Positions 36,322 through 46,015 of a stretch of DNA of 64,000 nt are shown here, in pieces (the stretch's first letter is position 1; each line of letters opens with the position of its first letter). The translations under genes were made by a program, and so were the position numbers. The stretch covers positions 62,001 to 126,000 of the forward strand of contig NZ_WMIE01000004.1 of the NCBI RefSeq assembly GCF_009711225.1, read 5' to 3'. The stretch is from Paracoccus aestuariivivens. GTDB lineage: Bacteria; Pseudomonadota; Alphaproteobacteria; Rhodobacterales; Rhodobacteraceae. The notes below the pieces were generated by a model. That model worked only from the letters and a program-made list of their open reading frames with translations, made no database searches and was not told the origin of the DNA.

Positions 36322-39315
36322 TTGAAACTGAAGACTTTTTTCTGCGCAACTTCTGCGGTTTGCGCAATTTTTTCTGCACCTTTTGCCTATGCACAAAGCT
36401 CGTCCGAGATCGGCGCGACCAGACTTCTGGAAGATTTCGCTCTGCTGATGAACACCGCCGAAGGTCGCCGTGTTCTGGACCAGAATCTTGCCACGGCAAT
36501 CGCCACGAACAACAACGCGACCGAGGCAGAACGCGCGCAAGCAATTTATGACAATACGATTGCGGCCCTGATCGGATCGACCCAGAACGGTCAACTGGTG
36601 ACGGATGCATTGGGATCGCGCCTGAAGGCCGCGTTCGACGCCACGAACTCGCTGTCGCCGGATTACCGTTCGACGACATTCTCGACCGCATTCCAGTCGA
36701 TGATGTCGCAAACCACCGGCCTCAGCATGGCAGCAGCGGATGTGTCGAAGGATTTCTTCGCACGAGGCTATGCACATGGCGCACCGGCATCCGGCCTGAC
36801 CCTGCCGACAGGCGGTCAATACAGCGTCTACGATCTGGCTTATTCGCCCGATCCTGCGACCGCCAACAGCGTCGGCAATTCGCGTCCCGTGCAGGTCGCG
36901 CCCGATCAATTCGAGAACTTCACAGCCACCGATTATTTCGGCAACGAAACCGATGTCGCGACGGCGGTCTGGCCGACCATTGCATCCAGTCCGGCATTCC
37001 CCAGCGGGCACAGCGCCTTCGGGTTCTCGTCGTCGCTGCTGCTCGCCACGATGCTGCCGGAACGCTATCAAGAGTTGATGACCCGTGGCTCGGAATACGG
37101 CAATAGCCGCGTCGTTCTGGGCGTCCATTATCCATTGGACGTGATCGGAGCCCGCATCCAGTCGACCTATACGCTGGCGCAGATGCTGAACAACAATCCC
37201 GACTACATCAATCAGGCGACGACCAGCATCTTCGGCCAGCCGATGACGACCTCGGCGGACTTCCAGACCCTGTATGCCGAGGCGCGCGACGACCTGCGCA
37301 CGATGCTCGAGTCCGAATGCGGCGCGTCAATCGCTACCTGCATCGACGAAAGCGACGAAGACCGTTTCAGCGATAATGACGCCAATTCGGCGGCCTATCA
37401 GTACCGCCTGACCTATGGCATGGATACGGTGGGCGACACGACGCTGGCTGCCGTCGTTCCCGAAGGGGCAGAAGTGCTGATCGCCTCGCGTTTTCCCTAT
37501 ATGACGACAGATCAGCTGCGCGATGTTCTGGCCTCGACCGAGTTGCAATCCGGGCATGTGCTGGATGACGGATCGGGCTGGGCCCGTCTGGATCTGTTCA
37601 CTGCCGCTGGCGGTTACGGATCGTTCGACAGCGATGTCGAAATCGAACTGACCCGCATGGATGGCGGCTTCAGCGCCTCGGATGAATGGAGCAACGACAT
37701 CTCGGGGTCTGGCGGCCTGACCCTGCGCGGCAATGGCACGCTGGAACTGTCGGGCGAGAATACCTTTACCGGCGCAACCACTGTCGCGGGCGGTACATTG
37801 AATGTTTCCGGCAGCGTTGTCAGCGCCGTCGAGGTACAGGACGGAGCCCGTATCGGTGGCAATGGCACGACCGGCGATCTGACCATCGCCTCGGGGGCAA
37901 CGCTTGCGCCGGGCGAAAGCATCGGCACGCTGACGGTCAACGGTGATCTAACGCTGGCGGATGGCTCCATCTTCGAAGTCGAGGCCGACGCCGAGGGCAA
38001 TAGCGACCGCGTCGACGTCTCTGGTTCGGCGAACCTTGGTGGCTCGATCTTTGCATTGGCGCAGACCGGCGATTACGCGATCTCGACCGATTACACGATC
38101 CTGACTGCGGATGGTGGCGTCAGTGGCGCATTTGCGGCCTCGGATGTCGATATGGCCTTCCTTGATACCAACCTGCGTTACGGCGCGAATGACGTCACCT
38201 TGCGCCTTGACCGCAACGACACCGCGTTCCGGACCGCCGCGACATCGCGCAATGGCAGCACGGTTGCCGACGCGATCGAGGGTCTGGGCGTGGGCAACGC
38301 GGTGTTTGACGAGCTGGTCTATTCGGATGCCGCAACCGCAGGCGAGGCATTTGACCAGCTTTCGGGCGAATTGCACGCCTCGGTCGCGGGGGCGCTGGTC
38401 GAGATGGCGAACACCATCGACGGCGCGATCAAGGACCGGATCGGCGAGGCAACCGGCGATCAGGCCGCCCGCGCGACCAATGCCGTCGAGATGGGCGACG
38501 GCCAGCTTTGGTGGCAGGCATATGGCAACTGGGCCGAAGCCGAAGGAGACGAGGTTTCTGGGCTTGAACGCAACAGCACAGGCACATTGATCGGTTTCGA
38601 TGCCGAAGCGGAAAATGGCTGGCGCGGCGGCTTCTATGCAGGTTTCGGCAGCGGATCGGTGTCGCTTGACGATCAGGATGCCAAAGCGGATCTCGACAGC
38701 TATCACCTTGGCATCTATGGCGGAACCCGTCTGGACAGGCTTGGCCTTCGCGTCGGAGCCAGCCACACGCTAAACAAGCTGGATACCCAGCGCCGCGTGA
38801 CCTACGGAACCCAATCCGAGATGCTGACCGCCGATTACGATGCATCGACTACGCGTCTGTTTGGTGAGGCAAGCTGGCGTCTGCAGTCGCAGAACGACAG
38901 GTTCGAGCCCTTTGCCGCAATCGAACATGTCAGCCTTTCGGCAGACAGCTTCACCGAGAAGGGCGGCAATGCCGCGCTGGAAGGCGACGGAGTTGATATG
39001 GATACCACCTTCACGACGCTGGGCCTGCGGACCGAACGCGACGTGAAATCCGGCCAAGCGCAAGCGACGTTGCGCGGTGAGTTGGGCTGGCAACATGCCT
39101 TTGGCGATGTCGATCCGAACGCAGCATTGGCCTTTGCAGGTGGCAACCGCTTCGACGTCATCGGCACTCCGGTCGCGGAAGACGCCGCTGTGCTTCGTGG
39201 CTCGGTCGACATGTCGCTGACCCCTGATGCGACGGTTTCGGTCGGCTATGCGGGACAGTTCGGAGACGGCGCGTCTGACCAGTCGCTGACCGCAGAACTG
39301 CGCATCCGCTTCTGA
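36322..39315 (+). CDS. PAP2-type acid phosphatase autotransporter
   Basis: Protein of 997 residues predicted to reach the cell surface. It starts at TTG 36322 after GGGGAAA; a signal peptide ends near AYA-Q25. Passenger part one (about 150-300) is a class A acid phosphatase/PAP2 domain: RP at 188-189, PSGH at 227-230 and SR-x5-H-x3-D at 262-273 with His269. The lysine expected seven residues before Arg188 is Ala. After a linker there is a passenger repeat (GNGTLELSGENTFTGATTVA, about 470-500) and a beta-helix-like stretch, then an autotransporter beta-barrel (about 725-997) ending in RIRF with the C-terminal Phe typical of outer-membrane proteins. It is monocistronic with a hairpin downstream. 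Phosphate scavenging at the surface is the simplest role (inference). Confidence 0.9.
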   Translation: MKLKTFFCATSAVCAIFSAPFAYAQSSSEIGATRLLEDFALLMNTAEGRRVLDQNLATAIATNNNATEAERAQAIYDNTIAALIGSTQNGQLVTDALGSRLKAAFDATNSLSPDYRSTTFSTAFQSMMSQTTGLSMAAADVSKDFFARGYAHGAPASGLTLPTGGQYSVYDLAYSPDPATANSVGNSRPVQVAPDQFENFTATDYFGNETDVATAVWPTIASSPAFPSGHSAFGFSSSLLLATMLPERYQELMTRGSEYGNSRVVLGVHYPLDVIGARIQSTYTLAQMLNNNPDYINQATTSIFGQPMTTSADFQTLYAEARDDLRTMLESECGASIATCIDESDEDRFSDNDANSAAYQYRLTYGMDTVGDTTLAAVVPEGAEVLIASRFPYMTTDQLRDVLASTELQSGHVLDDGSGWARLDLFTAAGGYGSFDSDVEIELTRMDGGFSASDEWSNDISGSGGLTLRGNGTLELSGENTFTGATTVAGGTLNVSGSVVSAVEVQDGARIGGNGTTGDLTIASGATLAPGESIGTLTVNGDLTLADGSIFEVEADAEGNSDRVDVSGSANLGGSIFALAQTGDYAISTDYTILTADGGVSGAFAASDVDMAFLDTNLRYGANDVTLRLDRNDTAFRTAATSRNGSTVADAIEGLGVGNAVFDELVYSDAATAGEAFDQLSGELHASVAGALVEMANTIDGAIKDRIGEATGDQAARATNAVEMGDGQLWWQAYGNWAEAEGDEVSGLERNSTGTLIGFDAEAENGWRGGFYAGFGSGSVSLDDQDAKADLDSYHLGIYGGTRLDRLGLRVGASHTLNKLDTQRRVTYGTQSEMLTADYDASTTRLFGEASWRLQSQNDRFEPFAAIEHVSLSADSFTEKGGNAALEGDGVDMDTTFTTLGLRTERDVKSGQAQATLRGELGWQHAFGDVDPNAALAFAGGNRFDVIGTPVAEDAAVLRGSVDMSLTPDATVSVGYAGQFGDGASDQSLTAELRIRF

Positions 39316-39348
39316 GCCGTAACCAGCCGGAACATCAAGTTGCTATCG

Positions 39349-39372
39349 ACCCGCGCGGAGCACCGCGCGGGT
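39349..39372. terminator. Hairpin between convergent autotransporter and isomerase genes
   Basis: ACCCGCGCGG at 39349-39358 pairs perfectly with CCGCGCGGGT at 39363-39372 around a four-base loop, followed on the plus strand by TTCAG and on the minus strand by CGATAG. The T-tract is poor. Its position between convergent genes supports a terminator for one or both. Confidence 0.65.
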
Positions 39373-39403
39373 TTCAGTCTTACGACACCCGCCCCCGACC
39401 AGA

Positions 39404-40666
39404 TCAGACATCTTTCAACTGCGGCAGTTCAGAGCATGATCGCGACAGCCCCGGCAGCAAGGGCAACAGACATGCCTGAATCGCATGGTAAATGTCGGGT
39501 TTGCCAGAAAACTGCTGCGCATCGGGGCGGTCCTGATCGTCGATTTCCGGAATCCAGCCACCCTTGTCGTGGTCCATGAACAGCCGCGAGCCTGCTTGCC
39601 AGAACATGCGGTACTCCTGTTCCCTGATCGCCCCACCCAACTCATCGCCCGATTTCAGCATGGCAGCGGCCGCACCGATGGCCTCGGTCACCGGCCACCA
39701 GTAGCGGTTGCGACGCAAGACAGAACCTTCAACATCGGTGGTATAGATAATTCCGCCGCGCTGCCGGTCCCAACCGTCAGCCAACGCCCGAGTGTAAAGC
39801 TTCCCAGCCCAATCCGGCAACCATTCAGCCTTCCGCCCGCCAAGATCCCATGCCTGCAACAGCAATCTGGCCAATTCAAAGGAATGTCCCGGGGTAGTTC
39901 CCTTGGGCCGGAACATTGGATTGCCCTCATAATCGGCGTCGATCTGCCAGTCTTCGGTATAATGCTCGGGCAAGCGCCAACCATTCGCAGCACCGACCTC
40001 TCCGATGAAGAAATCATAGATGCCGAGCGCGCGGTTCAGGAACTCGGTATCCCCTGTGGCCTCATGCGCGGCCAAGAGCGCCTCGGACATGTGCATATTG
40101 GCGTTCATGCCGCGATAGGTCGAAATCTTGGACCAGTCGCGGGCATATTCCTCGGACATGCGGCCATGGTGATGGGCCCAAAGGCGGGTCTCGATCACCT
40201 CGCGGATATCCGCCAGCAACCGGTCTGCATCCGGATGCCCCGCCTGCTTCGCGCTAGAGGCTGCAAGCAAGACAAAGGCATGGCCGTAAGCAAGTTTGCT
40301 ACCGTCGGCGATTTGCCCGTCCGCCGTAACGGACCAGACGTAGCCGCCATGATCGGAATCGCGATGCAGGTTCCACAGCGCCTTCATGCCGTGATCGACC
40401 ATCTCACCCGCGCCGTCGACTCCGGCCAGATGCCCAAGAGCGAACGAATGGACCATGCGAGTCGTGGCATGCAACTCGCGCGGAGCACCCACGATCGGGT
40501 TCCCGTCGTAATCCTGCGCATGGAAACCGCCCGCAGAATCGATCGAGCGGCGGAAGAACGCGAATTGCCGCGCTGCATCGGCAAGCAGAAAGCGGCGATG
40601 CGCCTCGGTTCCCCACCATGCGCCCTCGGCAGGAACTTCGGTCAGATTCAAAGGCAAGGCGTTCAT
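39404..40666 (-). CDS. AGE-family sugar isomerase/epimerase (mannose isomerase-like)
   Basis: Protein of 420 residues of the N-acylglucosamine 2-epimerase family, an (alpha/alpha)6 barrel. The ATG at 40666 is preferred since GGAG precedes it and an earlier start would run into the lacI-type gene. Conserved blocks include RMVHSFALGHLAG, TPGHSFELARLLLQAWD with the catalytic histidine, and KPDIYHAIQACLLPL at the end. Relatives interconvert mannose and fructose or glucose (YihS/mannose isomerases). Encoded next to a LacI regulator and a sugar ABC importer, it probably feeds the imported sugar into metabolism. Confidence 0.87.
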   Translation of the reverse strand: MNALPLNLTEVPAEGAWWGTEAHRRFLLADAARQFAFFRRSIDSAGGFHAQDYDGNPIVGAPRELHATTRMVHSFALGHLAGVDGAGEMVDHGMKALWNLHRDSDHGGYVWSVTADGQIADGSKLAYGHAFVLLAASSAKQAGHPDADRLLADIREVIETRLWAHHHGRMSEEYARDWSKISTYRGMNANMHMSEALLAAHEATGDTEFLNRALGIYDFFIGEVGAANGWRLPEHYTEDWQIDADYEGNPMFRPKGTTPGHSFELARLLLQAWDLGGRKAEWLPDWAGKLYTRALADGWDRQRGGIIYTTDVEGSVLRRNRYWWPVTEAIGAAAAMLKSGDELGGAIREQEYRMFWQAGSRLFMDHDKGGWIPEIDDQDRPDAQQFSGKPDIYHAIQACLLPLLPGLSRSCSELPQLKDV

Positions 40667-40691
40667 GGATTCACTCCGTTCCGCGGAACTG

Positions 40692-41681
40692 TCAGGCGGC
40701 AATCGGAGCCGCTGGTTGCAGGAATTGCAGCGTCTGGGGTGGTTCACCAGCAATGGCGCGCTGCAGAAAACGACCCATCAGCATTCCGGCCTCGGCGAGA
40801 TCCTCGAAAATGCTGTCGAAATGTGGCCGGATGATATCAGCCATTCCGGAGGTATGTTTCATCACGATACGCGTGCTATGGCCCGCGTCGCTACAAGCGG
40901 CGTGAACCGCCATCGCGCTGATCTCTCCGGGGCAGACAAAGCCGTCAGGCAAGGAATTATTCGAGATCAAGCCGCGGATATGGGCCTGAATTGCCGCAGG
41001 TGTATCGTCCAGCGAGATGCCCGATAAAACCTCGCCCGCGATTCCGGCGTCGCCACAGGCCCGCAAGAAGCCCATCCGCAAATGCTGGGCAAAGGTCATG
41101 CCGTCAGGCGCCGGAATCAGGCATGGACGGCGGATGCCCTGCGCGATCAACCGCGTTGCGGCGGCATAGGCAAACCCGAAATTGTCGTAATCGACCCAAG
41201 GATGGGGCGTCGCAAGTTCGGTCCGGCCATGGCAGACAAAGGGGAAGCCGTGCTCAAGCAGAAGGCGCACGCGCATGTCGTCCGGCGTTGTGCGCGAGAA
41301 GATCACGCCATCAGCAAGCCGGTTGCGCAGGATACTCTCGACCGGTTCGATGGTGGGACGGTCGGAAAATACCGGCATGATGACCAGATGAAAGGACGTA
41401 TCGCGCAGCGCCTCGGTCAGACCACGGATCATCGACTGGCCGTAACCCAGAATTTCCTCATGCGGGTTCAGCAGAAAGGCAATGACATTGGTCCGTCCGG
41501 TGCGCAGGCGCTGCGCGGCCCGGTCCGGAGAATAGCCCTGACTCGCCGCGATCTGCCGGACCCTCGCGCGGGTCTCGGGAGCGATCTGAGGATCATCGGA
41601 AAGCGCGCGCGACACGGTTGCAACGGCAAGATCAGCCTCGTTGGCAATGGTCCGCAATGTCGGTCTGCCGCGACGTGTCAT
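40692..41681 (-). CDS. LacI-family transcriptional regulator
   Basis: Regulator of 329 residues from the ATG at 41681, which opens with RPTLRTIANEADLAVATVSR, the LacI-type HTH and hinge. The longer frame upstream has no homology. The effector domain resembles periplasmic sugar-binding proteins (VIAFLLNPHEEILGYGQSMI). It precedes the isomerase gene on the same strand with a 25-base gap and is divergent from the sugar ABC operon, which it is likely to repress until sugar binds. Confidence 0.92.
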   Translation of the reverse strand: MTRRGRPTLRTIANEADLAVATVSRALSDDPQIAPETRARVRQIAASQGYSPDRAAQRLRTGRTNVIAFLLNPHEEILGYGQSMIRGLTEALRDTSFHLVIMPVFSDRPTIEPVESILRNRLADGVIFSRTTPDDMRVRLLLEHGFPFVCHGRTELATPHPWVDYDNFGFAYAAATRLIAQGIRRPCLIPAPDGMTFAQHLRMGFLRACGDAGIAGEVLSGISLDDTPAAIQAHIRGLISNNSLPDGFVCPGEISAMAVHAACSDAGHSTRIVMKHTSGMADIIRPHFDSIFEDLAEAGMLMGRFLQRAIAGEPPQTLQFLQPAAPIAA

Positions 41682-41717
41682 GTTCCCCCCGATCGCTGCG
41701 ATTCGCAGTCTATAAAA

Positions 41718-41729
41718 CGATTTAAATCG
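41718..41729. promoter_or_regulatory. 12-bp perfect palindrome, candidate LacI-family operator
   Basis: CGATTTAAATCG is a perfect 12-base palindrome 37 bases upstream of the lacI-type start codon and about 135 bases upstream of the sugar binding-protein gene. Length, symmetry and location suit a LacI-family operator. Confidence 0.5.
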
Positions 41730-41793
41730 ATGCGACCGGTTTGAGAATATCCAGAATGGCGGCTTTACCATCAGGTAGCGCTATTCGAGAAGC

Positions 41794-41824
41794 TTGACAG
41801 AACCCAAGTTTGAAACGTTATAAA
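41794..41824 (+). promoter_or_regulatory. Sigma-70-like promoter overlapping an AACGTT centre
   Basis: TTGACA at 41794-41799 is a perfect -35 box. TTATAA at 41818-41823 lies 18 bases downstream as a -10 box. The palindrome AACGTT (41814-41819), with the CG centre common in LacI-family operators, overlaps the -10 box, so repressor bound there would block the polymerase. The sugar binding-protein start is at 41864. Confidence 0.5.
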
Positions 41825-41863
41825 TGCGATGCCGGAAGGGAGCCGGCACTGGGGAGGGTAAAC

Positions 41864-43111
41864 ATGCGTAGATTCCTGCTGGCCGGCGCCGCGATTTCGG
41901 CCATGGCTACAAGCACCGCACTTGCCGAAGAAAGTGTCGAGGTCCTGCATTGGTGGACATCGGGTGGCGAGGCCGCGGCACTCGGGGTTCTGAAAGAGAA
42001 CCTTGCCGCAAAAGGTGTCGCGTGGAAGGACATGCCGGTTGCGGGCGGCTCGGGTGTGCAGGCGATGACGGCCCTGCGGGCGCGCGTGACGGCGGGCGAT
42101 CCGCCGACCGCTGTGCAAATGCTGGGATTTGACATCAAGGACTGGGCCGAGATGGGCGTTCTGGGCAATCTGGACGACCTCGCGACCGAACAGGGTTGGG
42201 ACAAGGTCGTCCCTGCGGCGCTGCAGGATTTCTCGAAGTTCGATGGCCACTGGATCGCCGCGCCGGTGAACGTCCATTCGACCAACTGGCTTTGGATCAA
42301 CAAGGTCGCGCTGGACAAGGCGGGCGGCAAGCCACCGGAAAACATCGACGAATTCTTTGCCATGCTGGACAACTTCAAGGAACAGGGCATCACGCCGCTG
42401 GCGCATGGCGGTCAGCCCTGGCAGGATGGCACCTTGTGGGAGGCCCTAGTCCTGTCGGAAGGCGGCATGGATTTCTACAAGAAGGCTGTGATCGAGGCAG
42501 ATCCCGCAGCACTTAGCGGCGACACCATGCGCAAGGTCTTTGACGATCTGACCAAGCTGCGCGGCTATTTCGACGACAGTTTCTCGGGTCGCGACTGGAA
42601 CCTGTCCTCGGCCATGGTCATCGAGGGCAAAGCAGGTGCGCAGCAGATGGGCGACTGGGCCAAGGGTGAGTTCCTGCGCGCTGGCAAAAAACCCGGTGCG
42701 GATTTTGTCTGCATCCGCTTCCCCGGGACGCAGGGCGATGTGCTGTTCAACTCGGACCAGTTCGTCATGTTCGATCTGGGCGATGCTGAAAAGCGCGATG
42801 CGCAGTTGAAAATGGCAGCCGCCGTCGAAGACCCGGCGTTCCAGGTCGCGTTCAACACGGTCAAGGGCTCGGTTCCGGCCCGCACCGACGTTCCCGACAC
42901 CGAGTTCGACGATTGTGGCAAGAAAGGCATGAAGGATCTGGCCGAAGCCGCGACAAGCGGGACGCTTGCAGGCTCGCTCGCGCATGGCCATGCCCAGCCC
43001 TCGGCGGTGAAAGAGGCGATATTCGACGTCGTGACCCAGCAACTCAATGGTCAGATCACGACCGACGAGGCACTGAAGCGCCTGCCCGAGGCCGTCGCCG
43101 CCGCAAAATGA
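41864..43111 (+). CDS. Sugar ABC transporter binding protein (glucose/mannose type)
   Basis: Periplasmic binding protein of 415 residues from SBP family 1. GGGGAGGG precedes the ATG at 41864; the signal peptide ends near STALA-EE. The mature protein starts [16 protein letters not shown], typical of Thermus/Pseudomonas glucose-mannose binding proteins (GtsA-like), and includes [15 protein letters not shown] and [17 protein letters not shown]. Together with the adjacent mannose-isomerase-like gene this suggests a hexose ligand. First gene of a four-gene operon. A stable hairpin follows the stop. Confidence 0.92.
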   Translation: MRRFLLAGAAISAMATSTALAEESVEVLHWWTSGGEAAALGVLKENLAAKGVAWKDMPVAGGSGVQAMTALRARVTAGDPPTAVQMLGFDIKDWAEMGVLGNLDDLATEQGWDKVVPAALQDFSKFDGHWIAAPVNVHSTNWLWINKVALDKAGGKPPENIDEFFAMLDNFKEQGITPLAHGGQPWQDGTLWEALVLSEGGMDFYKKAVIEADPAALSGDTMRKVFDDLTKLRGYFDDSFSGRDWNLSSAMVIEGKAGAQQMGDWAKGEFLRAGKKPGADFVCIRFPGTQGDVLFNSDQFVMFDLGDAEKRDAQLKMAAAVEDPAFQVAFNTVKGSVPARTDVPDTEFDDCGKKGMKDLAEAATSGTLAGSLAHGHAQPSAVKEAIFDVVTQQLNGQITTDEALKRLPEAVAAAK

Positions 43112-43118
43112 CCGAACC

Positions 43119-43147
43119 TGCGCCCGGACCTTGCGGGACCGGGCGCA
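43119..43147 (+). repeat. Intercistronic hairpin after the sugar binding-protein gene
   Basis: TGCGCCCGG at 43119-43127 pairs perfectly with CCGGGCGCA at 43139-43147 across an 11-base loop, located between the binding-protein stop and the first permease start. No T-tract follows. This fits the same processing or attenuation role as hairpins in the other importer operons here. Confidence 0.6.
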
Positions 43148-43169
43148 CCCGCATTTGCGAGAAAAGCCC

Positions 43170-44063
43170 ATGTCCGTCCCCTATTCCGGCGTAAGGCGCG
43201 GCCTACAGGACTGGCTGCCGCGCCTTGTTCTGGCACCGTCCTTTGCGCTGGTGCTGATCTTTGTCTACGGCTTCATTGTCTGGACCGCCGTGCTTTCCAT
43301 GTCCAAATCGCGAATCCTGCCGGTCTACAAATGGGCGGGATTTGATGCCTATGAACGGTTATTTTCCCAACCGAATTGGTACATGGCGCTGAAAAACCTT
43401 GCGATTTTCGGTTCGCTCTACATTACCGTCTGCATCGCCTTGGGCCTGTTTCTGGCGATCCTGCTGGACCAGAAAATCCGCATCGAAGGCGTCCTTCGAC
43501 CGATCTACCTTTACCCGATGGCACTGTCTTTTGTCGTGACCGGCACCGCATGGAAATGGTTCCTGAACCCCGGCATGGGTTTGCAGAATACCGTGCGCGG
43601 CTGGGGCTTCGAGACCTTCACTTTCGACTGGCTCGTGCGCCCCGACATGGCCATCTACACTGTCGCCATCGCCGGAATCTGGCAGGCGTCTGGCTTTGTC
43701 ATGGCGATGTTTCTGGCGGGCCTGCGCGGTATCGATAGCGAGATGCTGAAGGCCGCGACGGTGGACGGGGCCTCGACCTTCACCATCTATCGGCGGATCG
43801 TCATTCCGCTTCTACGTCCGGCCTTTCTGTCTGCCGTGATCGTGCTGGCGCATATGGCGATCAAGTCCTACGATCTGGTGATTGCCCTGACGGGCGGAGG
43901 CCCCGGCAACGCGACCGAACTCCCCTCGACCTTCATGTATTCCTATACCTTCACCCGCAGCCAGATGGCCGTCGGTTCGGCATCGGCCATGATCATGCTG
44001 ATGGGGATCGCGGCAATCATGGTGCCCTATCTGTACTCGGAACTGCGCGAGGATAAGCGATGA
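43170..44063 (+). CDS. Sugar ABC transporter permease (MalF/GtsB-like)
   Basis: Inner-membrane permease of 297 residues from the ATG at 43170. Six membrane helices; the ATPase-contact EAA loop is EMLKAATVDGASTFTIYRRI followed by VIPLLRP. The helix-rich N-terminus (RLVLAPSFALVLIFVYGFIV) and the ALTGGGPGNAT motif before the last helices are usual for CUT1 permeases. Its stop overlaps the next permease start by four bases. Confidence 0.93.
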   Translation: MSVPYSGVRRGLQDWLPRLVLAPSFALVLIFVYGFIVWTAVLSMSKSRILPVYKWAGFDAYERLFSQPNWYMALKNLAIFGSLYITVCIALGLFLAILLDQKIRIEGVLRPIYLYPMALSFVVTGTAWKWFLNPGMGLQNTVRGWGFETFTFDWLVRPDMAIYTVAIAGIWQASGFVMAMFLAGLRGIDSEMLKAATVDGASTFTIYRRIVIPLLRPAFLSAVIVLAHMAIKSYDLVIALTGGGPGNATELPSTFMYSYTFTRSQMAVGSASAMIMLMGIAAIMVPYLYSELREDKR

Positions 44064-44947
44064 GCCAGCGTGAAATGGCCATTGCCACCGCGGCGGGTCC
44101 GTCGCGCATGAACCGGGTGGTGATCTATGGATTGCTCGCAATCTTTGCCGCGATCTATCTGACGCCGTTGTTCGTGATGCTGACCACCTCGTTCAAATCT
44201 CTGGACGAGATCCGTGGCGGCGACATCCTTGCCCTGCCCGCCCATCCGACCACCAAACCATGGGTGAAAGCATGGGGCAGCGCCTGCATCGGCGTCACCT
44301 GCGACGGGATCAAGGGCTATTTCTGGAACTCCCTTCGCATGGTGGTTCCGGCGGTCCTGATCTCGACCGCGCTTGGGGCTTTGAACGGATATGTGCTGAC
44401 TAAGTGGCGGTTTCGCGGCCACAAAATTGTCTTCGGGATGATGCTGTTTGCCTGCTTCATCCCGTTCCAATCGGTGTTGATCCCGATGGCGCGGGTGTTG
44501 GGCCAACTGGGGCTATCAAACAGCACAGCGGGGCTGGTGCTCGTCCATGTCGTTTACGGTCTTGGCTTCACAACGCTGTTCTTCCGAAACTATTACGAGG
44601 CGTTTCCGGATGAGTTGGTACAATCGGCACAGATGGACGGAGCGGGCTTCTTTACGATCTTCTGGCGCATCCTATTGCCTTCCTCTGCACCGATCATCGT
44701 GGTTTGCGTCATCTATCAATTCACCAATATCTGGAACGACTTCCTGTTCGGGGTCAGCTTTGCCTCGGGGGAAAGTGCCCCGATGACGGTTGCGCTGAAC
44801 AATCTGGTCGCCTCGTCCACCGGGGTCAAGGAATACAACGTGGACATGGCGGCGGCCGTGATCGCAGCCCTGCCTACGCTGATCGTTTATGTCCTCGCCG
44901 GTCGCTATTTCATGCGCGGGCTGATGGCTGGCGCAGTCAAAGGATAG
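44060..44947 (+). CDS. Sugar ABC transporter permease (MalG/GtsC-like)
   Basis: Inner-membrane permease of 295 residues. Helix one is VIYGLLAIFAAIYLTPLFVM; the contact loop is ELVQSAQMDGAGFFTIFWRI then LLPSSAP. This is the MalG-type partner of the preceding permease. An insert of about 40 residues after helix one (HPTTKPWVKAWGSACIGVTC) faces the periplasm. Next gene starts three bases after the stop. Confidence 0.93.
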   Translation: MSQREMAIATAAGPSRMNRVVIYGLLAIFAAIYLTPLFVMLTTSFKSLDEIRGGDILALPAHPTTKPWVKAWGSACIGVTCDGIKGYFWNSLRMVVPAVLISTALGALNGYVLTKWRFRGHKIVFGMMLFACFIPFQSVLIPMARVLGQLGLSNSTAGLVLVHVVYGLGFTTLFFRNYYEAFPDELVQSAQMDGAGFFTIFWRILLPSSAPIIVVCVIYQFTNIWNDFLFGVSFASGESAPMTVALNNLVASSTGVKEYNVDMAAAVIAALPTLIVYVLAGRYFMRGLMAGAVKG

Positions 44948-44950
44948 CCC

Positions 44951-46015
44951 ATGGCATTCATAGAAATCGAGCGGCTTGAACGCAGCATCGGCGGCAACAA
45001 TATCCTGAAAGGTATAGATATCTCGTTAGAGAAAGGTGGCTTTCTGGTTCTGGTCGGCCCTTCGGGCTGCGGCAAGTCGACCCTTCTGAACGCGATCGCG
45101 GGCCTGCAGCCGCCGACCGCAGGCGATATCCGCATCGACGGAGCCAGCGTACTGCGTCTGCATCCGTCCAAGCGCGACATTGCCATGGTGTTCCAGTCCT
45201 ACGCGCTTTATCCCAACATGACAGTCAGCCAGAATATCGGCTTTCCGCTAGAGATGTCGGGCGTCGCGAAACCCCAGCGCACCGCAGATATCGGCGCTGT
45301 CGCAAAGACACTGCAGATCGAACACCTTCTGGATCGTCGGCCCGGCCAGTTGTCGGGCGGACAACGCCAGCGCGTTGCCATGGCGCGGGCACTGGTCCGC
45401 AAGCCGCGCCTGTTCCTGTTCGACGAGCCACTATCGAACCTTGATGCCAAGCTACGTGTCGAGGTCCGTGCCGAGATCAAACGCCTGCACCAGAAAACCG
45501 GCGCAACCATCATCTATGTAACCCATGACCAGATCGAGGCGATGACGCTGGCGACCCAGATCGTCGTGATGAAGGACGGCATCATCCAGCAGGCAGGAAC
45601 GCCAGCGCAGATCTACAGCCAGCCCGCCAATATGTTTGTCGCGGATTTCATGGGATCTCCGCCGATGAACATGCTGGAAGGCCGCGTAAGCGATGACGGT
45701 CGGAACATGCAGCCAAGCGCCGCGCCCGAGACGGTCCTGCCCTTGCCCGAACCACTTGCGCCGGGTCGCAAGATCGTCCTTGGCATCCGCCCCGAGAATA
45801 TCCTGACGTCCGAGACCGACGGACTGGAACTGCCGGTGGAAATCGTCGAGCCGACCGGTTCGGATATCTTCGTCTGGCTTAGACTGGGCAGCGCTCTGCT
45901 GACCGCCCGACTGCCCGCAAGCGATGACCCCAAGCTAGACGATGTGCTGCGCGTCGGCTGGGAGCCGAGCCGCGCGGTTGTCTTTGACGCAACCACGCGG
46001 CAGCGGATCGGTTAG
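44951..46015 (+). CDS. Sugar ABC transporter ATPase (MalK/UgpC-like)
   Basis: ATPase of 354 residues of the carbohydrate subfamily. Walker A LVGPSGCGKSTLLNAIAG, Q-loop AMVFQSYALYPNMTV, signature LSGGQRQRVAMARALVR, Walker B LFLFDEPLSNLD, switch IYVTHDQIEAMTLA, then a TOBE-containing regulatory domain from about residue 235 (VLGIRPENI). Last gene of the sugar operon; a seven-base-pair hairpin AGGCCCG/CGGGCCT (46014-46032) overlaps its stop region and lies before the convergent SbcC-like gene. Confidence 0.94.
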   Translation: MAFIEIERLERSIGGNNILKGIDISLEKGGFLVLVGPSGCGKSTLLNAIAGLQPPTAGDIRIDGASVLRLHPSKRDIAMVFQSYALYPNMTVSQNIGFPLEMSGVAKPQRTADIGAVAKTLQIEHLLDRRPGQLSGGQRQRVAMARALVRKPRLFLFDEPLSNLDAKLRVEVRAEIKRLHQKTGATIIYVTHDQIEAMTLATQIVVMKDGIIQQAGTPAQIYSQPANMFVADFMGSPPMNMLEGRVSDDGRNMQPSAAPETVLPLPEPLAPGRKIVLGIRPENILTSETDGLELPVEIVEPTGSDIFVWLRLGSALLTARLPASDDPKLDDVLRVGWEPSRAVVFDATTRQRIG

